Source: Myxococcales bacterium
GTDB lineage: Bacteria > Myxococcota_A > Polyangia > Haliangiales > Haliangiaceae
Assembly: GCA_016707895.1 (NCBI GenBank)
Contig: JADJGV010000011.1
Location: forward strand, 266,092-330,091
DNA: 64,000 nt
Reading direction: 5' to 3'
Shown here: positions 16,712-27,234 of the stretch, piece by piece
Position numbering within the stretch: position 1 is the stretch's first letter
Layout: each line of letters starts with the position of its first letter
The notes under the pieces: generated by a model
What the model saw: the letters and a program-made list of their open reading frames with translations, nothing else
Told to the model about the DNA's origin: nothing
The model's database searches: none
Made by a program: the position numbers and the translations under genes

Positions 16712-19700
16712 TCGACGATCACCTTGTCGGACGCCGACCGACCGAAGGTCTCGGGGTGGTACATCTCCTCGGCCTTGGTCGGCGGGACGACGAAGGTGCC
16801 AGGCGTGGTGGCGCGGGCGACGTAGGAGTAGTCGTGGACGCCCTCCCAGAGCAGCGAGGTGAACGCCTCGACGCGCTCGTCGCGCAGGTTCTGGTGCTCG
16901 TACCAGGTGCTCCACCACCACCAGTAGCGATCGGCGCCGGCGGCCGGCTTGGGATCCTGCGGCACCGGGCCGGTGACCGCGAGCGCGGGGTTCATCGGCT
17001 CGAGGCCCGCCGGCAGCGGGTCGACCAGCGCGACGTGGTAGCGGCGGCTCTCGGCGACCATCGCCAGCCGGACCCGGACCCGGCTGCCGGCCTTGATCGT
17101 CCACGAGCCGTCGGGGTTGTGCTTGACGTCGCCGGGGTCGTCGACGGCCTCGTACTTGCGCTGCACGGTGAAGCCGTAGTCGGCGGCGGCCAGCTGCAGG
17201 TTGGCCGGCGCGTAGGTCATGCCGACCCGGTAGTAGAGGCGCCCGGCGCCGTCCTTCTGGATGACCAGGTCGGCGGGGCCCTTGGCGGCCTTGTCGGCGA
17301 CGGTCTTCATCGGGATGTCGATCTGGAAGCGATCGGTCTGGCGGCCCTTGAACGCGTGGTCGCCGGCGTAGCCGTCGCCCAGCCAGATCCTGGCGACGAA
17401 GTCGGGCGTGACCTTCTCGTACTGTGGAAGTAGCGGTCGAGCGCCGGCGAGCACGAAGACGTTCTCCTGCGTCGTTCCCACCGGCCGGCCTTCTGGTGGC
17501 CGAGCAGGCCGATCACCAGCTTGGGGATGACGTCTGGTCGCGCTGCTCGGCGATCAGCGACTCGAGGATGACCCCGTCGACGCGGCGATCGCGTGCAGGA
17601 TCAGGTAGGCGCCGTCGGTGGCGGTGGTGAAGTTGGCGGCGGCGGCGGTCTCGGTGACCTTGTTGTCGAGCAGGCGCAGGATCGCCTTGCGCTCGTCGGC
17701 GGCGTCGGCCTGCTGCGCGACCACGCCGAGCAGCCAGCCGACGGCCTCGAGCGACAGCTTGTCGGCGCCGCCGGCCTCTTGATCAGCGCCCTGGCGCGGG
17801 CGACGTCGCGATCGCCGGCGAGCATGCGGCGTACAGCGCGTACGAGGTGATCGTCCGGCGGATGTCCTCGCCGTAGTAGTACGGGTAGTGCCGCTCGATG
17901 TCGCGCAGGTAGCCTGGGCCGCTGTCGAGCGGGCCGCGTCCATGGTGAAGCCCTTGGCCTTGGCCCGCACCAGCGCGTTGACGACGTGGACCGTCAGGTA
18001 CGGCCACGACTCGCAGCCGCGCTGCCAGAACGAAGCCGCCGTCGCAGTTCTGCATGTTGCCCAGGCGCTCCAGGTCCTCGCCGACCTTGGCCTCGAGCGC
18101 GGCCGGCCGGGCAGGCCCGGGGCCTTGAACGCGTCGAGCACGTCGCGCAGGTCGGCGATGCCGGCGATGCGCGAGCTGATCTGCTCGCTGCACTCGAACG
18201 GGTACGACACCAGGTACAGGAACGCGTCGGTCAGCGCCTGGAGCTGGGTCGAGCTGGTCTCGACCTGGAGGCCGCCGAACTGCGTGACCACCTGGCCGGG
18301 CAGGGCGACCGGCTGCTTGATCGCGCCGTCGTCGATCTGGCCGTAGGTGGCGAAGGCCTCGGTGGTGGCCGGCGTCCAGACCGGCAGCGCGACCTCGGCG
18401 GCGTCGGAGGCGGCGCTGGCCGGCGCCGACGATCTGGAACCGCGCGGTGCCCGCCATCTCGGCTGCGGCCGGGAACCGGACCTCGACGCGATCGTTGGCG
18501 GGCACCGGTGACGCCTTGCCGCCGCCGGCGGTCAGCGTCGCGTTCGACGCGCGCACCGCGACGTCGACCGCGAGCGGCGCGTCGGTCTGGTTCTGCACCA
18601 CGACCGGCAGCTCGAACTTGTCGCCGAAGTTGAGGAACCGCGGCGGCGACGGCCGCACCATCACCGGCAGCCGCGCCGTCAGCGCGCTCTCGCCCTTGCC
18701 GAACTGCTTGTCGCCGGCCACCGCGATCGCGATCAGGCGATAGCGCGTGAGGTTGTCGGGGAGCGTCAGCGCGACCGAGGCCTGGCCGTCGGCGCCGGTC
18801 TTGACCTCGGGCGAGAACGCGGCCAGCGGATTCATGTTGGTGCGCACCGCGATCGCGCCGGTGTTGCCCGGCTGCGGCCCCGGCGCGCTCGGCGCCTCCT
18901 CGCGCTCCATCGAGTTCTTGTCGGCGGGCGGCGCGGGCGGCGGCGGCGGCGCCGGCATCCCGCCGGCCATGTCGGCGGCCTCGGGGGCCGCGGCCGTGGT
19001 CGGCGCCGCGCGGCCTCCGCCACCCGGGCCAGCGCCGTTCTGCGCCAGCTGGCTGGCGTCGGGCTGCGCCAGCTTGACGAAGCCGCGCAGGCGGTGGTCG
19101 CTCGCGCCCATGTCGCGCCGCTGGTAGAAGGTGTCGATCGGGTTGGCGAACTGGTAGCCGGTGAGCGACAGCACCGCCTCGTCGACGGCGATCACCGCGA
19201 CCTCGGCGCCGCTGACCGGCTTGCCGGCGGCGTCCTTGACCGTCACCGCGAGCGAGGTCTTGGCGCCGGGCGCCAGCTTGTCGGTCGGCGGCGCGATCGT
19301 CACCGCCAGCGTGCGGTGCTTGGGCGGCACCGACAGGTCGATGCTGCCGACGCCGTAGGCCGGGCGCTTGGGCAGCGCCGCGTCGGGCTGGCCGTCGTCG
19401 CCGACCCGCGCGCTCATGCCGATCAGATCGACCTGGACGTAGAGGTTGGGCGTGAAGCCGTCGGTGATCGGCACCGTCAGCTTCTGCGTCGGGCCGGTCA
19501 TCGTGAACCGGGTCGAGGTGACGATGCCCGAGCGGCGGACGCTCATGACGCCCTCGGCCGGGTAGAACGGCGCCTGCACCAACAGCTCGGCGGTGTCGCC
19601 GGGCTTGTAGTCCTTCTGGCTGGGGATGAGCTGGACCTGCTCCTGCTCGACGTCGCGGGCCGGCGGGGTCTTGCCGCCCGACACCCACACGGTCAGCTCG

Positions 19701-22700
19701 GTCGAGTTCTTGCGGCCCTGGTCGTCGGTGACCACGCCGGTGATGCGGTACTGGCCGCCCTCGGGCGTCGCGAACGAGCACGTCCCGGCGGCGGCGGCCG
19801 AAGTCAGCGCGCACGCCTGGACGTCCTCCTCGGTCTCGACGTACTTGCCCTTGTCGTACTTCCAGTCGAGCCGCACCGCCTGGACGTCGATGGCCTTGCC
19901 GACCACCGCCTTGCCGTCGAGGTCGACGTCGATCGCCTCGATCTCGATGGCCTGGCCCTTGTCGACGTACGGCTTCTTGGCGCGCATGCCGACGTAGTGC
20001 GCGGCCGGGTGCACCAGCAGCGTCGTCGACGCGTTCCACGCCTGGCGGTTGACGTCGGTGACCGCCGCGTTGGCGTTGACGCTCATCGGCACGGGCGGGT
20101 TGACGCCGAGGAAGTCGAGGTGCAGCACGTGGGCGCCGGTGGCGTCGGTCTTGCCCTGGTGGTTCCAGCTCTGCGGCGCCTGGTAGCTCGGACCTTCGTC
20201 CCACCAGCGCCGGCCCCAGCCCCACCACGGCACCCACTTGCCGAACGTGAAGTCGTCGCGGTTGGGCGGCGTGAACGTCGTCTCGCTCGCGGTCAGGTAC
20301 CAGTTCACCTCGGCGCCGGCGAGCCCGCCGCCGGCGAAGTAGCTGGCCCTGACGGTGACGTCGGCGCTGCCGCCGATCATCTTGATCGCGTCGTCGGCCT
20401 TGGCGCTGACCTCGTACTCGGGGCGGCGGAACTCCTGGATCTGGAAGCCGTGGTAGCCCGAGCCGCTGACCCGGCCCTTGGCCTCGAGCTGGATCGACGC
20501 GTAGCCGAGGTTGGGCGTCTTGGGCAGCGTGAACGCGAGGTCGAAGCCGCCGAGCGCGCTGACCTTGACCGTGCCCTTGGTGAGCTCGTTGCCGACCGGG
20601 TCGATGACCTTGTACGTCACCGACGACACCTGGCCGGCGATGCCGGCGACGTCGCCGCCCTCGCGGCCCTGGTGCACGCGCAGCCAGCCCTTGACGTGGA
20701 CGTCCTCGCCGGGCCGGTACATCTGCCGGTCGTCGGTGATGTGCCAGAGCAGCGCGTCGCCGCGCTCCTGCTTGCGCCACTGCGGCTCGTCAGCCCAATA
20801 GCCGTAGCCGTCGGGCACGAACGCGACGTCGTCGCCCTTCTTGGCCACCAGCATGCCGGCGCCGCCCTTGCGCTGCGCCGACAGCGCGATCACCGCGGTG
20901 CCGTCGTCACCCGAGGTCGCCGTGAGGCCCCACGGCTCGATCGACAGCGCCGCGTCGGCGACCGGCGCGCCGTCGGCCAGCTTGTTGACCCACGCGTGCA
21001 GCTCGCCGGCGTCGACCGCGGCGTCGACGCCCAGCCGGGTCGACTGCACCCACGCGATCAGCCGCGGCGGCTCGTAGCGCTCCTTCCACGGCGACGGCTC
21101 GATCACCGCGATCACGTGGCCCAGGCCGCTCTTCAGCGCGCCGGCCAGCTCGACCTTGGTCTCGGTCAGGTCGTCGGCCGCGCCCTTCACGCGCACCAGC
21201 GTGTCGACCACCTTCTTGCCGGGCAGGCTCGGCTTCTTCCGCTGCCACTGGTTCTCGAGGTAGTTGCCGTACGCGGCGTAGTCGCTCGGCGACACCTGGT
21301 ACAGCTGCACCTTCAGCGCGTCGTAGTTGGTGGTGAACACGTCGAGCGTCGGCGTCCGCGCGCCCGGGTCCAGCACCACCAGCCCCGACGGGCCGTAGAA
21401 GTTCGGGTACGCCTTGCCGGTCTTCCACGTGAGCGTCGCGTCCTTGCCCAGCGTCTGCCCGAATTGATCGAGCACGCCGCCCGACACCACGGTCTTGTAG
21501 GACGTCTGGCCCTTGGTCAGCCCCTGCACGGTGAGGTAGTTGCCGTTGGCCAGCACCTGGCTGCGCTCGATCGTCGGCGCCGTCACCACCTGCGCCGCGT
21601 CGAAGCGATCGACGTCGAGCGGGTTGTTGAACTCGATCTGGAACGGCGCGCCCGGCGGGCACTCGCCCCAGCCGCACTCGGCGCGCACGATCTGGAGCGG
21701 CGGGTAGGTGTCGAAGCCGAAGCTCTGCCGATCGGGCGTCTTGTTGGGCCCCTCGGCCGACGGGGTGCCCGGGCCGATCGTCACCTCGACGTGGGTGTCC
21801 TTGGGGAACGCCTCGGTCGCGGCGAACGCCAGCCAGCGGCCGTCTTGCTCGGCGGCCTTGGTCGAGTCGACCAGGCTCGTGAGCGTCTCGTGCTTGGCGA
21901 TCTCGTCGGCGGTGAGCAGCCGCGCCGCGTAGGTCTTGCCCGCCGCGGTGATCTTGATCGTCGCCAGCACCGCGGCCGGATCGATCCGCTGATCGAAGCG
22001 CACGAACATCGGCGCGTCGAGCTGCTGTGGGCCACCACCCGGCCAGCTGGTCTCGACCCGCGGCGTCGGCGTCGTGAACGTGAACGTCTTGCCGGCGGCC
22101 AGCGCGTTGCCGGTCGCGCTGGTGGTGCCCTTGGCGATCTCGACCGTGTAGGTCGTGGCCTGCGGGAACCGCACGACCGGATCGAAGATGATCGTCTTGG
22201 TGCCCAGCCAGCGCCAGCGCCCGGGCGGCGTCGGCGTGAGCTTGACCGGCACCACGCTCGCGGCGTCGTCCTGCGACGTCACCGCCACCATCGGCTGCGA
22301 GAACGTCAGCTGCAGCTGCGGCGCCAGCGGCACGTCGCCCTCGGGCGCCCACCGCAGGATCGTCAGCGGCTTGCCGGCGTCGTTGGTCGCCGGCGGCGGC
22401 CCCGCCTGCGGGTTCGGCACCGGGAACGTGCCCTTGATCGTCTTGCCGGTCCGCGGCGGCGGCTGCGACCGATCGCGCAGCGCGAACGCCTGGGTGTCAT
22501 CGGGCTTCGCGCCGATCGGCGACACCCGATCCAGGATCGCCTTGGCCGCGGCGTCGGTGATCGGCTGGGTCGGCGGCAAGGTCGACCGGTCGGCCGCCGG
22601 CGCCCCGGCCTTGCCGTCGGACAGCCGCATCGTCAGCCCGGGCTTGCTGCTATCGAGCGTCAGCGCCCGCCCGGGGGTGACCACGCCGCTGCCGCCGCCG

Positions 22701-22798
22701 CCGGCGGGTGGCTTGCTACCGGCCCGAGGGCCGCACGATGAGACGAAGGACACCAGCGTCGCCACGGCGACGCAGCGGATCGCAAAGCTTCGGTGCAC
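16708..22798 (-). pseudogene. Alpha-2-macroglobulin family lipoprotein, reading frame broken by clustered frameshifts
   Basis: About 2,000 residues if repaired. The GTG at 22798 is chosen because AGGAG lies 6 bases ahead and it starts a lipoprotein signal (HRSFAIRC...SFVSSC). Macroglobulin (MG) domains follow, then the bait region (proline/glycine-rich, about 18870-19020). The thioester motif is YPFECSEQISSR (about 18190-18200). Bacterial alpha-2-macroglobulins trap attacking proteases in the periplasm by covalent thioester capture. Frame 1 runs intact from 22798 to about 18420. Between 18420 and 17420 I count about eleven single-base shifts (near 18419, 18100, 18031, 17931, 17825, 17777, 17580, 17530, 17480, 17447, 17420) with recognisable family sequence between them. 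The rest is intact to the stop at 16708. No penicillin-binding protein 1C gene is adjacent. Confidence 0.85.
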
Positions 22799-22809
22799 GG
22801 GGAGCTCCT

Positions 22810-22845
22810 GAAGGTCGCACCTACCAACGCACACCGGCGACCTTC
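22810..22845 (-). promoter_or_regulatory. Inverted repeat in the leader of the macroglobulin gene
   Basis: GAAGGTCGC (22810-22818) and GCGACCTTC (22837-22845) form a perfect 9-bp inverted repeat with an 18-base gap. It lies directly upstream of the ribosome site, so it could be an operator or an mRNA leader hairpin. Confidence 0.35.
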
Positions 22846-22973
22846 GGCCTGACGGTGGCCCCCCGCGCCGCGACCGTCAACCCACGCCGCGGCTCGAAAA
22901 ACTGATGCGTCGATCCGCCCAAGCTCCGCCAGCGCGCTGGTGTCGCCGGCCTGCCGCGCCGCCGGTCACGCCC

Positions 22974-25505
22974 TCACGGCGCGGGCGGCGTCGCCGGCGG
23001 CGGCCCGCTCGCCTTCGACATGCACGCGGCGAGCTGCTCGGAGATCTCGTTCACCGTCTTCATCTGCGCGTCGTTGGGTTTCACGTCGGAGAACTTCTCG
23101 GCCAGCCCCTGCATCCGCGAGATCACGCCGTCCGCGCACGCCTTGTCGGTGCAGGCGCACATCGCGTCCTTGAGCGCGCGCATCTCGACCACCGCGGCGT
23201 CGCCCTTGGCGCTCGCGGCGCTGTCCGCCGCGGCCTTGTCGGCGGCGGCCTTGTCGGCGGCGGCCTTGGCCTCGGCCTCGGCCTTGGCCTTGGCGGCGGC
23301 CTCGGCCTTGGCGGCCTCCTTCTTCAGATCCGCCTCCTCCTTCCACGAGCCCTTGTAGCCCGGCGCCTTCTTGCCCAGCACGTTGACGCTGTCGACCTTG
23401 TTCGGCAGCCACTTGTCGAGCTTGCCGGCGTACCAGCTGGCGGCCAGCACGATGATCACGATCAGCGCGGTCCACAGCTTCCACGGGCTCTTCTTGTCGG
23501 CGTAGGGATCGTCGAACGTGCGGCTGGCGCCCGACGGCAGCGCCGCCAGCGCGGTCATCGACGCGCCGAAGGCGACGTTGACCCGGGCCCGGGTGTTCAC
23601 GGCCCAGCCGTTGGCGTCGAGGATCGGCCCCAGGTTGCGCTGGCGCAGCTTCATCCACGCCAGCAGCATCGACGGCCCCGAGATGACCAGCAGCAGCGCG
23701 GCGATGCCGACCGGCGCCCACTTGCCCATGCCGACGATCATCGCCACCAGGCCGCCGACCGCGCCGACGACGGCGCCGATGGCCAGGCTGATCATCGCGA
23801 TGATGCCGACGTCGAAGCCCTTCTTCTTCTCGGCCGGCGGCGCGGCGCCGTCCTTGGGCTTGTCGACGGTGGCGACCGCGGTGCCGGCGCCCTCGACCTT
23901 GGCCGTGCTCTTGGCCTCGGCCTCGCTGGCGCGCTTGGTGACCTGATCCTCGATCACCCGGACCAGCTTCTTGTACGGCGTCCAGAACGCCTCGCGCACG
24001 CTGATCGGGTTGGCGACGATCTTGGTGACCGTCGCGTCCCAGTCCTTGCCGTCGCGATCGTAGAAGATGCCGTTGCGGCCGACGAAGACGTGGTCGGCGT
24101 CGCCGTTGGTGAGCACCGCGGCGATCGTGCGGGTGGCGCCGCCGCGCTTGCAGTCGCAATACGCCAGGTACGCCGACGACATCGCCGCGAGCGCGCCGTG
24201 CTTGGCGGCGTCGGACACCGGCACGGTCAGGCTGAAGGCGCGGCCGTCGAGGTACAGCGTGCCGGCGAGGAACACGCCGTCGCGCTTGCCGCCGTCGTAG
24301 AAGTCCGAGAAGTTGACGAAGTTGCGCAGGATCTTGCCGAAGTCGCGCTGGAGCCGGCACAGCTTCTCGACCGAGGCGATCGCGTCGTAGTCACCGGCCA
24401 GGGCCTTGTCGTCGATGATCAGCGCCGCGATCTTGGCGCGGGCGTCGCCGGTGGCCAGCGTGGTGATCAGCGCCGGGTCGAGCTTGGCGGCCCCGGTCGC
24501 GGGCTGCGCGTCGCGCCACGCCAGGTACGGCGCCAGCTTGTCGATGACCTTGGCGAAGTCGTCGGAGGTGAGCACGTCGCGCGCGCCCAGCACCGGCGTG
24601 ACCGCGTGCGCGACGAACGTGGCCAGCGGCCCGGCCCACGCCGGGTTCACGCCGACGGTCAGCGGCAGCGGCCGGCCGGCCTCGATCCGCGCCAGCGGCA
24701 GCTTGGCGATGTCCTCGGCGCTGCGGCTCAGGGCCTTGGCGCCCAGCGCGATGAAGTCGGCGTCCTGGCCGTTGACGCCGGCGGTCGCGCGCGGGTCGAA
24801 CGCGGCGAGCGCGGCGCGGGCGAAGTAGTCCTCGATCTTGGCGCGCACCACGGCCAGCGCGTCGGCGGCCTTGGCGGTGTCGGCGCCCAAGGACGACGCG
24901 GCCTCGGCCTTGCCCAGCCAGGTCGCCACCTCGTCGACCTCCTTGAAGAACCCGTCGGCCTTGGCCTGATCGATGCCAGGCTTGCCGCTGCGATCGGCGA
25001 CGCCGCCGACCGCGCCGATCGCCACCTCGATGGCCTTGGCGGTGGCGGCGTCGCCGCCGGCGCTGGCCGGGATCACGATGCCGTCGCCGTTGAGCGTGGT
25101 ATCGGCGAACTTCTTGACCGCGTCGAGGACGTCCCCGAGCGCGACCGCGGTGGCGTCGGCCTTGCCGGCGTCGGCCAGGATCCGCCTGGCGGCGCTGGCG
25201 ACCGCGGGGTCCTTGATCGCGGCCAGCGCGACCTGATCGCTCGACTTCAGCAGGTCGTCGGCGCTCTTCCAGGTGGCGCCGATCCACTTGACCGCGTCGA
25301 GGATGTCGGGGACGCGCACCCGGTGATCCTTGTCCGGATCGAGCAGATCCATCGTGGCGGGATCGATCGCCACGTCGCGCGTCGGCATCGCCAGCGCGAC
25401 CCACAGCTTCTGATCGAGCTCGGGCAGCGCGAGGATGTCGGCGCCGCTGGCGAGCGACGCCTGCATCACGCCGCCGCGCATGAAGAACTTCCAGGGGTGT
25501 GCCAT
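22974..25505 (-). CDS. Large hypothetical membrane protein with coiled-coil C-terminus
   Basis: 843 residues from the ATG at 25505 (MAHPWKFFMRGGVMQ). The first 550 residues are soluble and alanine-rich with no recognised domain. About residues 600-655 hold two hydrophobic helices (IIAMISLAIGAVVGAVGG, PVGIAALLLVISGPSML), and another follows at about 710-730 (LWTALIVIIVLAASWY). Residues about 755-790 are a Lys/Ala/Glu coiled coil (EAAAKAKAEAEAKAAADK). The last 70 residues have a CACTDKAC motif and helices (a possible small Cys motif). I do not recognise the family. It stands alone; its 5' end is near the divergent zinc-ribbon gene. Confidence 0.75.
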   Translation of the reverse strand: MAHPWKFFMRGGVMQASLASGADILALPELDQKLWVALAMPTRDVAIDPATMDLLDPDKDHRVRVPDILDAVKWIGATWKSADDLLKSSDQVALAAIKDPAVASAARRILADAGKADATAVALGDVLDAVKKFADTTLNGDGIVIPASAGGDAATAKAIEVAIGAVGGVADRSGKPGIDQAKADGFFKEVDEVATWLGKAEAASSLGADTAKAADALAVVRAKIEDYFARAALAAFDPRATAGVNGQDADFIALGAKALSRSAEDIAKLPLARIEAGRPLPLTVGVNPAWAGPLATFVAHAVTPVLGARDVLTSDDFAKVIDKLAPYLAWRDAQPATGAAKLDPALITTLATGDARAKIAALIIDDKALAGDYDAIASVEKLCRLQRDFGKILRNFVNFSDFYDGGKRDGVFLAGTLYLDGRAFSLTVPVSDAAKHGALAAMSSAYLAYCDCKRGGATRTIAAVLTNGDADHVFVGRNGIFYDRDGKDWDATVTKIVANPISVREAFWTPYKKLVRVIEDQVTKRASEAEAKSTAKVEGAGTAVATVDKPKDGAAPPAEKKKGFDVGIIAMISLAIGAVVGAVGGLVAMIVGMGKWAPVGIAALLLVISGPSMLLAWMKLRQRNLGPILDANGWAVNTRARVNVAFGASMTALAALPSGASRTFDDPYADKKSPWKLWTALIVIIVLAASWYAGKLDKWLPNKVDSVNVLGKKAPGYKGSWKEEADLKKEAAKAEAAAKAKAEAEAKAAADKAAADKAAADSAASAKGDAAVVEMRALKDAMCACTDKACADGVISRMQGLAEKFSDVKPNDAQMKTVNEISEQLAACMSKASGPPPATPPAP

Positions 25506-25687
25506 GCGCGCACGGTAGGCGAATGCGCCCCCCGCGTGAAGGCGAACACGGGGATCGATGGACGCCCGGCCGGTGAGCCATGGGGTAGGCCGACGGCGTC
25601 GGCCGGTGCGGCAGCGCACGCTTTTCGAGCGCGGCGATCGCGCCACGCGCTTGCGTCGCGGGCGGCGATCGTCGACGGTCGGGGGCG

Positions 25688-26410
25688 ATGGCGACCACCC
25701 GCTGCCCCGACTGCCACGCGTCGCTGGTGGTGCCCGAGGACCCGACCGCGACGACGATGCGCTGCGGGTACTGCGGCAGCACGGTGATCCTGGCCGACGC
25801 CGACGCCCGCCGCCGCCACGCCGTCGAGCTCGAGCGCGAGGCCCGGCTGCGCGCCCAGGCCGAGGCCGAGGCCGCGCGCGCCGCTCGGCAGGAGGCCCGC
25901 GCCGAGGCCGCGCACCGCGAGGAGCGGCGCGAGCGGCGCCGCGGCCGGTGGGGCGCGCGGGTGATGACGCTGATCGCGGTGCTGGCCGCGCCGACGATCA
26001 TCGCGATCACCGTGTTCGACCTGCCGGCGCGCCTGGGCTTCGGCGCGTCGGGCGCCGATCGGCTGAAGCAGGTGAGCGCGCAGCTCGCGACCACCGGCTG
26101 CACGACGCTGGCGCCGATCCGCTCGACCTACGCCACCGGCACGGTGTCGAGGCTGCTGCCGGTGCAGGCGCAGTGCGTCCGGGTGCTGGCGGCCGGCGCC
26201 GGCGATCACCGCACGCTGGGCCTGCGGCTGTTCGGCGCCGACGGCAAGGAGCTCGCCAAGGCCGGCGACACGCTCGACCCGCAGCTCGCCTACTGCGCGC
26301 CGGCGCCGACGACGCTGCGCTACGAGGTCGTGGTCGGGCCCGCGGCCAAGGGCCGACTCAGCCACATGGTGCTGGCGTGCCCGGCGCCCGCCGCGAAGGG
26401 CCGCGAGTGA
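25688..26410 (+). CDS. Zinc-ribbon, coiled-coil, single-pass membrane protein
   Basis: 240 residues. An N-terminal zinc ribbon (CPDCHASL...CGYCGSTV) is followed by a charged helix with many Glu/Arg/Ala repeats (about 40-85), one membrane helix (VMTLIAVLAAPTIIAITVF, about 92-112) and a C-terminal periplasmic domain with four cysteines. The layout suggests a cytoplasmic sensor ribbon joined to an outside domain, but no family is recognised. Its stop overlaps the GTG of the methyltransferase gene. Confidence 0.75.
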   Translation: MATTRCPDCHASLVVPEDPTATTMRCGYCGSTVILADADARRRHAVELEREARLRAQAEAEAARAARQEARAEAAHREERRERRRGRWGARVMTLIAVLAAPTIIAITVFDLPARLGFGASGADRLKQVSAQLATTGCTTLAPIRSTYATGTVSRLLPVQAQCVRVLAAGAGDHRTLGLRLFGADGKELAKAGDTLDPQLAYCAPAPTTLRYEVVVGPAAKGRLSHMVLACPAPAAKGRE

Positions 26411-27234
26411 AGCCGGCGCGCCGCCCGGCCGGGTGGATCGCGCCCGGGCCGCCGCCGGCCGGGCCGCAGGGGCGCCCCGAGCTCGCGCCGGCCGACGACG
26501 AGGAGCTGAGCTACCTGGCCGGCGACTGGCGGCTGTTCCAGAAGCGCACCAGCGGGCACCGCTGGAGCCTCGACGATCTGGTGACCGCGTGGGTCGCGAC
26601 CCGCGATCGCGATCCGGCGGCGCCGCTGCGCGCGATCGACCTCGGCTGCGGCCAGGCCAGCGTGCTGTTGCTGGTGGCGTGGAGGCTGCCGCACGCCGAC
26701 GTCACCGGCGTCGAGGCCCAGGCCGATCGCGCGGCGCTGGGCCGCCGCTCGATCGCCTACGACGGCGTCGCCGACCGCTGCCGGATCGTCGACGGCGACC
26801 TGCGCACCGCGGCGCTGCCGACCGGGGTCGACCTGGTGACCGGCACGCCGCCCTACTTCCCGCGCGGCACCGGCGTCGAGTCGGCCAAGCCTCACGCCGC
26901 GCCGTGCCGGTTCGAGCTGCGCGGCGGCGTCGAGGACTACCTGGCGACCGCGGCGCGCGTCGTCGCGCCCGCCGGCGCGGTGGTGGTGTGCACCTCGACG
27001 CTCGAGCGCGACCGCGTCGTCGCCGGCGGCGCCGCCGCCGGGCTGGCGATCCGCGCCCACTGGGAGTTCGTGCCGCGCACCGGCAAGCCGCCGTTGATCG
27101 CGGTCGACGTGCTGTCGCCGCGCCCCGGCGATCGCCACGACGCCACGCTGACCGTGCGCGATCGCGCCGGCGCGTGGACGCCGGAGTTCCGCGCGGTCCG
27201 CGCCGCGATGGGCATGCCCGAGACACCCCCATGA
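26407..27234 (+). CDS. SAM-dependent methyltransferase, tRNA1(Val) adenine-N6-like
   Basis: 275 residues from the GTG at 26407 overlapping the previous stop. It has RWSLDDLVTAW, then SAM motif I DLGCGQASVLLLVAW (about residue 78), acidic GVEAQ, and TGTPPYFP (about 145), a variant of the N6-adenine NPPY motif in which Asn is replaced by Thr. This order (early substrate loop, motif I, PPY, EDY) matches the TrmN6/YfiC family, which methylates A37 of tRNA-Val. The missing Asn is notable and may alter the target. Coupled to the oxidoreductase gene by an ATGA overlap. Confidence 0.75.
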   Translation: MKPARRPAGWIAPGPPPAGPQGRPELAPADDEELSYLAGDWRLFQKRTSGHRWSLDDLVTAWVATRDRDPAAPLRAIDLGCGQASVLLLVAWRLPHADVTGVEAQADRAALGRRSIAYDGVADRCRIVDGDLRTAALPTGVDLVTGTPPYFPRGTGVESAKPHAAPCRFELRGGVEDYLATAARVVAPAGAVVVCTSTLERDRVVAGGAAAGLAIRAHWEFVPRTGKPPLIAVDVLSPRPGDRHDATLTVRDRAGAWTPEFRAVRAAMGMPETPP

